DNA of 64,000 nt from an uncultured Prevotellaceae bacterium. GTDB taxonomy: Bacteria > Bacteroidota > Bacteroidia > Bacteroidales > Bacteroidaceae. A model generated the notes under the pieces. The model was not told the DNA's origin and ran no database searches. It saw nothing but the letters and a program-made list of their open reading frames with translations. Numbering within the stretch: the first letter of the stretch is position 1; each line of letters opens with the position of its first letter. The position numbers and the translations under genes are program-made. The stretch is taken from NCBI GenBank assembly GCA_900321965.1, contig ONYA01000011.1, forward strand, positions 1 through 64,000, given 5' to 3'. Below are positions 9,166 through 16,525 of the stretch, piece by piece.

Positions 9166-9783
9166 ATGGCTAAGTTAAATACAAATTCCAACGCGTACAT
9201 TATTATATATAGCGCGATACTCGTCGTCATCGTGGCCTTCCTGTTGGCTTTCGTCTACAAGGCTCTGAAGCCTATGCAGGATGCTAACGTGGCCCTCGAT
9301 GTGAAGAAGCAAATTCTCTATTCGCTCAATATCCGCAACCTGGACGGCTCTGAGGCTGAGGCCAAGTACGCCGAGGTGGTGAAAGAGGAAAAGGAAGTTG
9401 ACGGACAGAAGGTCTATTCCTGCAGCGTTGACGGACAGGATGTCGTTGTGGTCAGTCTGAAAGGCATGGGCCTTTGGGGCGGCATCAGCGGTTATCTGGC
9501 TGTCGACAAGGAGGACAAGGTCTTTGGCGCTTACTTCAACCATGAGAGTGAGACGGCCGGTTTGGGTGCAGAGATCAAGGACTCTCAGGCTTGGCAGGAG
9601 AAGTTCATCGGTAAGAAGATTTTCGATGAGAATGGCAATGTGATTCTCTCTGTTGTGAAGAAGGTGGAAGACCCTGAGTCGCAGGTTGACTGTGTGACCG
9701 GTGCTACGCTGACTTCTAACGGTGTTGATGCTATGCTGAAGGATGGCTTGAAGAATTTTGAACCTAAAGCAGAGGAGGAGTAA
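9166..9783 (+). CDS. nqrC: Na+-translocating NADH:quinone reductase subunit C
   Basis: A 205-residue subunit with one N-terminal membrane helix (about residues 10-32) and a periplasmic FMN-binding domain. The covalent flavin site reads DCVTGATLTSNGV, with the acceptor Thr at about residue 181, matching the family D-x-x-[ST]-GAT motif. NqrC is a little shorter than the Vibrio protein, which is usual for Bacteroidetes. Three bases separate it from nqrD. Attachment of FMN needs an ApbE flavin transferase, which is not in the window. Confidence 0.95.
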   Translation: MAKLNTNSNAYIIIYSAILVVIVAFLLAFVYKALKPMQDANVALDVKKQILYSLNIRNLDGSEAEAKYAEVVKEEKEVDGQKVYSCSVDGQDVVVVSLKGMGLWGGISGYLAVDKEDKVFGAYFNHESETAGLGAEIKDSQAWQEKFIGKKIFDENGNVILSVVKKVEDPESQVDCVTGATLTSNGVDAMLKDGLKNFEPKAEEE

Positions 9784-9786
9784 ACT

Positions 9787-10410
9787 ATGGCATTATTCAG
9801 TAAACAAAATAAGGAGGTTTTTACTAACCCGTTGAACCTCGACCATCCCATTCTCGGACAGGTACTCGGTATCTGCTCGGCATTGGCTGTGACCTCGCAG
9901 CTGAAGCCTGCCATCGTGATGGGTCTCGCTGTGACGGTCATCACCGCCTTTGCGAATGTGATTATCTCGATTATCCGCAACACTATTCCTAACCGCATCC
10001 GTATCGTGGTGCAGTTAGTGGTCGTTGCTGCTCTTGTGACCATCGTTTCTCAGATTCTGAAGGCTTTCGCCTACGACGTCAGCGTTCAGCTCTCTGTGTA
10101 TGTCGGTCTGATCATCACCAACTGTATCCTGATGGGCCGTCTCGAGGCCTTCGCCATGCAGAACAAGCCCTGGCCTTCGTTCCTCGACGGTGTGGGCAAC
10201 GGTCTCGGCTACGCCATGATCCTCGTCATCGTGGGTGCTGTCCGTGAACTGCTCGGACGTGGTTCGCTCTTAGGCTTCCAGATTATCCCTGACGCCTGCT
10301 ACGACTTCGGCTACGTGAACAACGGTATGATGACGATGCCGGCAATGGCTCTGATTCTCGTGGGTTGTGTGATTTGGGTACATCGTGCTTACTTTTATAA
10401 GGAGAAATAA
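9787..10410 (+). CDS. nqrD: Na+-translocating NADH:quinone reductase subunit D
   Basis: A 207-residue membrane protein with six predicted helices. It is homologous to NqrE, with which it forms the intramembrane iron site in the known structure. Recognisable pieces are NPLNLDHPILGQVLGICSALAVTSQL, whose Cys fits an iron ligand, and LIITNCILMGRLEAFAM, which supplies the second. It sits between nqrC and nqrE with 3-nt gaps on both sides. The gene is complete. Confidence 0.95.
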   Translation: MALFSKQNKEVFTNPLNLDHPILGQVLGICSALAVTSQLKPAIVMGLAVTVITAFANVIISIIRNTIPNRIRIVVQLVVVAALVTIVSQILKAFAYDVSVQLSVYVGLIITNCILMGRLEAFAMQNKPWPSFLDGVGNGLGYAMILVIVGAVRELLGRGSLLGFQIIPDACYDFGYVNNGMMTMPAMALILVGCVIWVHRAYFYKEK

Positions 10411-10413
10411 GAT

Positions 10414-10990
10414 ATGGAACACGCAATATCATTACTGTTTAGGTCGATATTCGTCGACAATATGATCTTCGCCTTCTTCCTCGGCATGTGTTCCGGTGAC
10501 CTTCGTGCTCACTGTGACAGTACCTGTCAACTATCTGTTGCAGACAAAGGTCTTAGGCCCCGACTGCCTCGTTGAGGGCGTCGACCTGAGCTATCTGTCG
10601 TTCATCCTCTTCATCGCTGTGATTGCCGGTATGGTGCAGTTGGTGGAGATGACGGTCGAGAAGTACTCGCCGTCGCTCTATGCCGCGCTGGGTATCTTCC
10701 TGCCGCTGATTGCCGTGAACTGCGCCATCATGGGTGCCTCGCTATTTATGCAGCAGCGCATTCTGATGGATGAGTCGAATTCTCAGGCTATTCGCAATAT
10801 CTGGGATGCCGTTGTCTACGGCTTCGGCTCTGGTATCGGCTGGATGCTGGCCATCGTGGCTATGGGTGCCATCCGCGAGAAGATGCAGTACTCCGACGTT
10901 CCCAAGCCCCTGCAGGGTCTCGGCATCGTGTTTATCACCGTCGGCCTCATGGCTATGGCTATGATGTGTTTCTCAGGCCTTAACATTTAA
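10414..10990 (+). pseudogene. nqrE: nqrE, frameshifted by an internal deletion of about 50 nt
   Basis: From the ATG at 10414 the frame encodes a normal NqrE start ending in FAFFLGMCS (through 10494). It then runs out of frame. The correct protein resumes one frame over at the Val codon at 10496 ([15 protein letters not shown]) and continues normally to the stop at 10988-10990. Compared with the Vibrio cholerae NqrE sequence as I recall it, 17 residues (the FLAVSKKV...FGLGIA stretch) are missing. Only one base remains in their place, so about 50 nt are lost. Both cysteines expected to bind iron (GMC and VNCAIMG) survive. All other nqr genes are intact. A resumed product from the GTG at 10496 would lack the first helix. 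This may be a true lesion in this strain or an assembly error. Confidence 0.85.
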
Positions 10991-11014
10991 TGTTTAATGA
11001 TTAATGTTTAATGT
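10987..11014 (+). repeat. Heptamer tandem array, TTAATGN x4, nqrE/nqrF spacer
   Basis: Four 7-bp units (TTAATGT, TTAATGA, TTAATGT, TTAATGT) fill the nqrE/nqrF spacer. The nqrE stop TAA (10988-10990) lies in unit 1, and the nqrF ATG follows 5 nt after the array. Confidence 0.8.
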
Positions 11015-11019
11015 AAATT

Positions 11020-12288
11020 ATGGCTCAGTTTATAGCATATAGCATAGGAGTATTCCTGTTGGTAATACTTTTGTTGGTGATTATCCTGCTCGTGGCGAAG
11101 AAGTATCTGTCGCCCTCGGGCAATGTGAATATTGAAATCAATGGCGACCGCACCATCAACGTGCCCCAGGGCAGCAGTCTGATGGCTACGCTCAACGAGA
11201 ACGGCGTGTTCCTGCCTTCTGCCTGCGGTGGTAAAGCCTCGTGCGGACAGTGTAAGGTTCAGGTGCTTGAAGGCGGTGGTGAGATTCTTGACTCTGAAAA
11301 GCCTCACTTCACCCGTAAGGAGATCAAGGCCGGCTGGCGCTTAGGTTGCCAGTGCAAGGTGAAGGGCGACCTCAAGATTCATGTCGACGAGTCGATTCTC
11401 GGCGTCAAGGAGTACGAGTGTACCGTCATCTCTAACAAGAACGTGGCTACGTTCATCAAAGAGTTCAAGGTGCAGCTGCCTGCCGGTGCCCACATGGACT
11501 TCCTGCCCGGCTCTTACGCCCAGATTAAGATTCCTGCCTTCGACTGCATCGACTACGACAAGGACTTCGACAAGTCGTTGATTGGTGACGAGTACCTGCC
11601 CAGCTGGGAGAAGTTCGGACTGTTCCCGCTGAAGTGTAAGAACCCCGAACCCACCATCCGTGCCTACTCAATGGCCAACTACCCGGCTGAGGGCGACGTG
11701 TTCATGCTTACCGTGCGTATCGCTACGCCGCCGTTCAAGGCCGACAAGAGCGGATTCATGGAGGTGAACCCCGGTATCGCTTCGTCGTACATCTTCTCGC
11801 TGAAACCCGGCGACAAGGTCATCATGAGCGGCCCTTACGGCGACTTCCACCCACACTTCGACTCGAAGAAGGAGATGATCTGGGTTGGTGGTGGTGCCGG
11901 TATGGCTCCGTTGCGTGCGCAGATTATGCACATGACCAAGACCCTCCATACGACCGACCGCGAGATGCACTACTTCTACGGCGCCCGCGCCCTGAACGAG
12001 GTGTTCTATCTCGACGACTTCTTAGGTCTGGAGAAGGAGTACCCCAACTTCCACTTCCACCTGGCACTCGACCGTCCCGACCCCGCTGCCGATGCTGCTG
12101 GCGTGAAATACACGCCGGGCTTCGTCCATCAGGTGATGCTCAACACCTACCTGAAGGACCACGAGGCACCCGAGGACATCGAGTACTACATGTGCGGTCC
12201 AGGCCCCATGTCGAAGGCTGTCGTCTCTATGCTCGACTCACTCGGCGTTGAGTCAGAATCTATCATGTACGACAACTTTGGTGGCTAA
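11020..12288 (+). CDS. nqrF: Na+-translocating NADH:quinone reductase subunit F
   Basis: A 422-residue NADH-oxidising subunit and the electron entry point of the pump. An N-terminal membrane helix (about residues 5-27) is followed by a 2Fe-2S ferredoxin domain with CGGKASCGQC and a later Cys (GCQC). A ferredoxin-reductase module comes next, with the FAD-binding RAYSMANYP and the NADH-binding GGGAGMAPLR. The C-terminus (YYMCGPGPM ... YDNFGG) is typical. It ends the operon and is followed by a strong terminator. Confidence 0.96.
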   Translation: MAQFIAYSIGVFLLVILLLVIILLVAKKYLSPSGNVNIEINGDRTINVPQGSSLMATLNENGVFLPSACGGKASCGQCKVQVLEGGGEILDSEKPHFTRKEIKAGWRLGCQCKVKGDLKIHVDESILGVKEYECTVISNKNVATFIKEFKVQLPAGAHMDFLPGSYAQIKIPAFDCIDYDKDFDKSLIGDEYLPSWEKFGLFPLKCKNPEPTIRAYSMANYPAEGDVFMLTVRIATPPFKADKSGFMEVNPGIASSYIFSLKPGDKVIMSGPYGDFHPHFDSKKEMIWVGGGAGMAPLRAQIMHMTKTLHTTDREMHYFYGARALNEVFYLDDFLGLEKEYPNFHFHLALDRPDPAADAAGVKYTPGFVHQVMLNTYLKDHEAPEDIEYYMCGPGPMSKAVVSMLDSLGVESESIMYDNFGG

Positions 12289-12293
12289 AGAAA

Positions 12294-12340
12294 AATTGCC
12301 CGTTTTGCAAAAATAACAGCAAGACGGGCGATTTTTTTTT
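12294..12340 (+). terminator. Rho-independent terminator of the nqr operon
   Basis: Imperfect inverted repeat ATTGCCCGTTTTGC / GCAAGACGGGCGAT, followed by a run of nine T. It begins 5 nt after the nqrF stop. Confidence 0.9.
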
Positions 12341-12347
12341 CAAATTA

Positions 12348-12378
12348 TTTGGAGTGAAAGATTTTTTTTGTATCTTTG
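12348..12378 (+). promoter_or_regulatory. Promoter of the sensor kinase-nhaD-AAA/CYTH genes
   Basis: TTTG (12348-12351), a 19-nt spacer, then TATCTTTG (12371-12378), a full match to the Bacteroidetes -33/-7 promoter. It lies directly after the nqr terminator and 37 nt before the ATG at 12416. Confidence 0.8.
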
Positions 12379-12415
12379 CAAACGTCAATAATAAGCCATA
12401 ACTATAAATGTGAAA

Positions 12416-13969
12416 ATGCGGTTGTATAAATTTATTTTGCAGGTCATTTTTTCGGCAATAGCTATAGGGGCTGAAGCTGCGGTTAATGACTATTCCAAGG
12501 AGCATCCATTGCTGTTTGGAATAGATATGGATTATCCGCCTATGGAATTTATTGATGAGAACGGAAAGCCGAGTGGATACGACGTGGAATTCACCAATAA
12601 GCTGATGCAGCGGCTCAACATACCATTTACCTTTAGCCCTAATACGTGGGCAAATATTTCTGGTGATGTTCTTTCTGGACGTGTCGATTTGGCTATGATG
12701 GTGTACTCGCCTTATAGGAAGGACAGCACAAACTATTCAAAGGCTGTGTTCAGACTTTACTATCAGGTTGTCTACCGTAAGAAAGACGCTTCACACTATG
12801 ACATACGTAATATGACGAACAAGCGAGTGGCGTATATGTCATCAAGGCCTATCCGCGACACGCTGACCCGCGTCGGTGCTATATTATATGAAGTAAAAGA
12901 CCTGTCGCAAGCCACTATTGAATTGTCAAAGGGGCGTTACGATGCTATCATCTGTTTCCGTTATCAGGCAAAACACCTTATTAAAAAGCATAAACTGAAC
13001 GACCTTGAGTCCGAAGACCTAACACTGACACCTCGTGAATATTGCTATGTCAGTCATGACAAGCAACTTATTGATGCCATAAATGTCGAACTGACGAAAA
13101 TGGAGGATGAGGGGATGATTGACGACATCTACGGTGACATCTATACATCGTTCGATGGCATCAATATTCCTGACTGGATTTGGTATCTTCTGCTTTCGTT
13201 AGTCTTTGTGTTCCTCATCGTCTTTATCGTTGTGCAGCAACGCTATCAGCGACAGTTGCGTCGTGAGATGTTGCGTGCGCAATATAGCGATTGTATGAAG
13301 ACGGCGTTTCTTGGCAATATTAGCCACGCTTTGCGTACGCCCCTGAACGCCATTATCGGATTCTCCGGTGTTTTAGAACAAGATGATGGCTCTTTGGAGT
13401 TAGAAGAACGTCGTCATCTCAGTAAACTCATCAATGATAGCGGTCATCAGTTACTATATTATATCAACGAGATTCTTGAGTTGTCGAATATTGAGGGCAA
13501 TGAATTGCAGTTGAACCGTTCGGAAGTAGACCTCGACAAAGTCATGCAAGGCTATGCTGACGAATCTCGTCCCAAACTGACTGAGGGTGTCACGCTCAGT
13601 GTTGAGGGACATGTTGGGCATCATGTTCTTGTCGATGAGCATATGATGCGGTTTGTCACGATGCACTTTCTTGAGAATGCCATCAAGCATACGAAGAAAG
13701 GTTCAATAACCCTTATTTTCCGCCATAATAAGAACCAGTTGTATATTGCCGTGAAAGATACGGGCGACGGCGTGCCGGAGAACTTGCGTGATAATATCTT
13801 CAATATTTTGATGGATAAGGCTGCCTATTTGCGTGAAGATCTGCCAGGATTGGGACTGACCATTTGTAAGACCATTGTTGAAAGGTGTGGCGGTAGCATT
13901 GGTTTGGAGCAGCCGGCAGAAGGCGGCTCGCTCTTCTGGCATACAGTGCCCGTAAAAGAAGTCAAGTAA
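12416..13969 (+). CDS. Sensor histidine kinase with periplasmic solute-binding domain
   Basis: A 517-residue protein. A signal peptide is followed by a family-3 solute-binding domain (about residues 27-245; GIDMDYPPMEFIDENGKPSGYDVEF is its signature start). A membrane helix lies at about 254-275, then a HisKA domain with SHALRTPLNAIIGFS (phospho-acceptor His about residue 304). The HATPase domain shows ENAIKHT, DTGDGVP and GLGLTICKTI. In the usual H-box the residue after His is acidic (HE or HD); here it is Ala. No receiver or DNA-binding domain is fused and no response regulator is adjacent. An upstream GTG at 12410 would add two residues; the ATG at 12416 is preferred. The ligand is unknown, but an amino-acid-like molecule fits the fold. 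Confidence 0.9.
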   Translation: MRLYKFILQVIFSAIAIGAEAAVNDYSKEHPLLFGIDMDYPPMEFIDENGKPSGYDVEFTNKLMQRLNIPFTFSPNTWANISGDVLSGRVDLAMMVYSPYRKDSTNYSKAVFRLYYQVVYRKKDASHYDIRNMTNKRVAYMSSRPIRDTLTRVGAILYEVKDLSQATIELSKGRYDAIICFRYQAKHLIKKHKLNDLESEDLTLTPREYCYVSHDKQLIDAINVELTKMEDEGMIDDIYGDIYTSFDGINIPDWIWYLLLSLVFVFLIVFIVVQQRYQRQLRREMLRAQYSDCMKTAFLGNISHALRTPLNAIIGFSGVLEQDDGSLELEERRHLSKLINDSGHQLLYYINEILELSNIEGNELQLNRSEVDLDKVMQGYADESRPKLTEGVTLSVEGHVGHHVLVDEHMMRFVTMHFLENAIKHTKKGSITLIFRHNKNQLYIAVKDTGDGVPENLRDNIFNILMDKAAYLREDLPGLGLTICKTIVERCGGSIGLEQPAEGGSLFWHTVPVKEVK

Positions 13970-13993
13970 ACAAATAGGAGATTATTCTGAAAG

Positions 13994-15406
13994 ATGACAC
14001 TTATAATTGTGATAATGCTCATTCTCGGATACTTGCTGATTTCAACAAGTCATCTTACCGGTGTCAATAAGGCTGCTATCGCCATATTCCTTGGTACGGT
14101 GGGGTGGGTAGTTTATATCTGCTGGGGTTCTGATTTTGTCATGCAGCAGCATCCTCATGAGTACTCTGAGTTCCTAACTGGAAGTGCGGCATCAAGCGAT
14201 ATGGTCAAGTACTTCATCTACGACAATATCTTCCTGAGGTATGTGGGACGTGCTGCCAGCATCGTCATGTTCCTGCTGGCTACGATGACTATCATTGAGA
14301 TTCTGAATAATAATGGCTGTTTTGACTTCGTTACGGAATGGATACGCACTCATAGTTCAAGACGACTTTTGTGGACTATCACGCTTCTCACTTTTATCCT
14401 CTCTGCCAATCTTGATAATTTGACGACTACCACTATGATGCTGGTCATTATGCACAACGTCATCAGTAGTCGCCGACAGCGTATGTTAATCGGTGCCGCC
14501 ATCGTGCTGGCAGCAAACTGCGGCGGCTGTTTTACCGTTATTGGCGACCCGACGGGCTTGCTGCTGTGGGGCGATGGTGCTGTTTCGGCCACTAACTTCT
14601 CGAAGTATCTGGCCCTTCCATCTATTGTGGCCTGGACGGTTCCAACCATACTCATCGATCGCCAGCTGCCACGCCGTCTTGATACTGAGTGGACGGCTCC
14701 CCCGTTTCGCGGTGACGATACCAACCTTAACCGCTGGCAGCGCTTCGTCATGTTGCTCGTAGGTATTGGCGGACTGTGGTTCATCCCTACTTTCCACAAT
14801 ATCACTAAATTGTCGCCTTTCCTTGGCGCCCTCTGCGTGCTCAGCGTTCTGTGGGTCGTTAACGAGGCTTTCAACCGCAAACTCTATGATGCCGACCAAA
14901 TGGCACAGCGCCGTATACCCCGAGCCATCCAATACGGTACCATCCAGCAGATTCTCTTTGTCATGGGCATTATGATGGGAATGGGGGTTATGACGGAAAC
15001 TGGCGTCCTAGGTGACATTTCTCAATGGATAGACTATAATATCCATAATATATGGATTGTTGGCGCTCTCTCAGGCCTACTGAGCGGCATTGTCGACACC
15101 TTTACCATTGCTGTTACTGACATTTCATTTTATCCCGTTGTTGAGTCAGACACGATAGGCCGGTGGGTTGATAGCGACTACATCGCTTGTTTCACGCAGA
15201 ACGGTGCCTACTGGAAAGTTGTTGCTTTGTCGACAGCCGTTGGCGGCTGTCTACTTAGTATTGGCTCAACTAGCGGACTGGCGCTGATGAAGATGGAACA
15301 CGTCCGCTTAGGATGGTATGTCCGTAACCTCACACCTAAGATTTTCCTTGGCTTTCTGTTAAGCCTGATGATACTTTGGGTTGAGGTATTTATAGCTTCC
15401 AATTGA
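13994..15406 (+). CDS. nhaD: Na+/H+ antiporter, NhaD family
   Basis: A 470-residue inner-membrane transporter of the ion-transporter superfamily with about twelve hydrophobic segments. Family landmarks are SANLDNLTTTTMMLVI, ANCGGCFTVIGDPTGLLLW and TGVLGDISQW. NhaD proteins expel Na+ (or Li+) in exchange for protons. The gene follows the sensor kinase by 24 nt and precedes the AAA/CYTH gene by 16 nt, so the three are probably cotranscribed from the promoter at 12348-12378. Together with NQR and NhaC it makes three sodium transport systems within 15 kb. Confidence 0.9.
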   Translation: MTLIIVIMLILGYLLISTSHLTGVNKAAIAIFLGTVGWVVYICWGSDFVMQQHPHEYSEFLTGSAASSDMVKYFIYDNIFLRYVGRAASIVMFLLATMTIIEILNNNGCFDFVTEWIRTHSSRRLLWTITLLTFILSANLDNLTTTTMMLVIMHNVISSRRQRMLIGAAIVLAANCGGCFTVIGDPTGLLLWGDGAVSATNFSKYLALPSIVAWTVPTILIDRQLPRRLDTEWTAPPFRGDDTNLNRWQRFVMLLVGIGGLWFIPTFHNITKLSPFLGALCVLSVLWVVNEAFNRKLYDADQMAQRRIPRAIQYGTIQQILFVMGIMMGMGVMTETGVLGDISQWIDYNIHNIWIVGALSGLLSGIVDTFTIAVTDISFYPVVESDTIGRWVDSDYIACFTQNGAYWKVVALSTAVGGCLLSIGSTSGLALMKMEHVRLGWYVRNLTPKIFLGFLLSLMILWVEVFIASN

Positions 15407-15422
15407 AATAGAATCTGAGTAT

Positions 15423-16517
15423 ATGATGAAGAAAATAGTCCTCACTGGTGGGCCCTGTGCCGGCAAGACCACCGCATTGGTGAGAGTGATTGAACATTTC
15501 AACAGCCTCGGCTTCAAGGTGTTCTGCGTGTCTGAAGTGCCAACCATCTACAGCCTTGCTGGCTGGAACTACCTGACGCCCAACCGCCAGCTCTACTTCG
15601 AGGGCGAACGTGCCATCCTGGAGACGCAGTTAGCTTTCGAGGCGCAGTTCGAGCGACTGGCGTCTGTCTGTACGAAGCCTGTGCTCATCGTCTGCGACCG
15701 CGGCGCTTTAGACATCTCGGCCTATATGGCACCCGAAGAGTGGGATGACATCACGTCGCAGACGGGCGTCAACAGCAACCAGTTGCGCGAACGCTACGAT
15801 GCCGTGCTCCACTTGGTGTCGGCTGCTGACGGTGCAGAGCAGTATTACACCACCGCTACAAACTCCACTCGCTATGAAAAGGCCGACGAGGAAGGACTGC
15901 GTATTGCTCGCGAATTGGACAAGAAGGTCATCAAGGCTTGGACGGGCCATCCCCACCTGCGCGTTATCAACAATCACGACGACTTCGAACGCAAGATGCA
16001 ACGCGTCATCCGCGAAATCTCGAACGTGCTCGGACTGCCGCAGCCCGTCACCGAGGAGCGCAAGTATCTTGTTGAACTGACAGGTCAGCTGCCTGAAACC
16101 ATCGATAGCGACATCCTTCAGACGTACTTGGTGAGCGAACCGGGAACGGAGGTCAGGCTTCGTCGTCGCACGTGGCTGAGTGGCAAGGTGGTCAACGTAC
16201 ACAATACGAAGAAGCGCACGGGTCCGGGTGAGCAGATTGAGACGGAGCGACAGGTGGAGAATGCGCTGTACGAGTCGCTGCTACAGCAGGCCGACCCCTA
16301 CCGTCAGTCCATTAGCAAGCGCCGTCAGAGCTTCATCTGGCAGGGGCAATATTTCGAGCTCGACACCTATAAGGGCGTGCTTCAGGGGCTCGTTATTCTT
16401 GAGACCAAGGGCATTGCCGATGCTGAGGACGTCAACTTCCCGCCCTTCATCCGCGTTATTCAGGAGATTACCGGCAACAAGGAGTACTACAACTACAACC
16501 TCGCCCTGCGGAAGTAA
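15423..16517 (+). CDS. P-loop NTP kinase (AAA_28) fused to a CYTH domain
   Basis: A two-domain cytoplasmic protein of 364 residues. Residues 1-200 form a P-loop kinase-like domain with Walker A GGPCAGKTT near the start and a Walker B-like VLIVCDRGALDISAY. Residues from about 212 form a CYTH (triphosphate tunnel) domain. It opens with ERKYLVEL and continues with charged strands such as EVRLRRR and the acidic ETKGIADAEDV, as expected for metal and triphosphate binding. CYTH enzymes act on inorganic triphosphate, ThTP or adenylate substrates, so phosphate or nucleotide metabolism is likely but the substrate is not known. The fusion occurs in other Bacteroidetes and some protists. The gene is the last of the sensor kinase-nhaD group and converges with addB, with an 8-nt gap. 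Confidence 0.85.
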   Translation: MMKKIVLTGGPCAGKTTALVRVIEHFNSLGFKVFCVSEVPTIYSLAGWNYLTPNRQLYFEGERAILETQLAFEAQFERLASVCTKPVLIVCDRGALDISAYMAPEEWDDITSQTGVNSNQLRERYDAVLHLVSAADGAEQYYTTATNSTRYEKADEEGLRIARELDKKVIKAWTGHPHLRVINNHDDFERKMQRVIREISNVLGLPQPVTEERKYLVELTGQLPETIDSDILQTYLVSEPGTEVRLRRRTWLSGKVVNVHNTKKRTGPGEQIETERQVENALYESLLQQADPYRQSISKRRQSFIWQGQYFELDTYKGVLQGLVILETKGIADAEDVNFPPFIRVIQEITGNKEYYNYNLALRK

Positions 16518-16525
16518 AGTAAGGC

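Noticed and set aside
10480-10510. Programmed ribosomal frameshift in nqrE
   Set aside because: About 17 conserved residues are absent, so a frame change could not make a normal protein, and there is no slippery heptamer.
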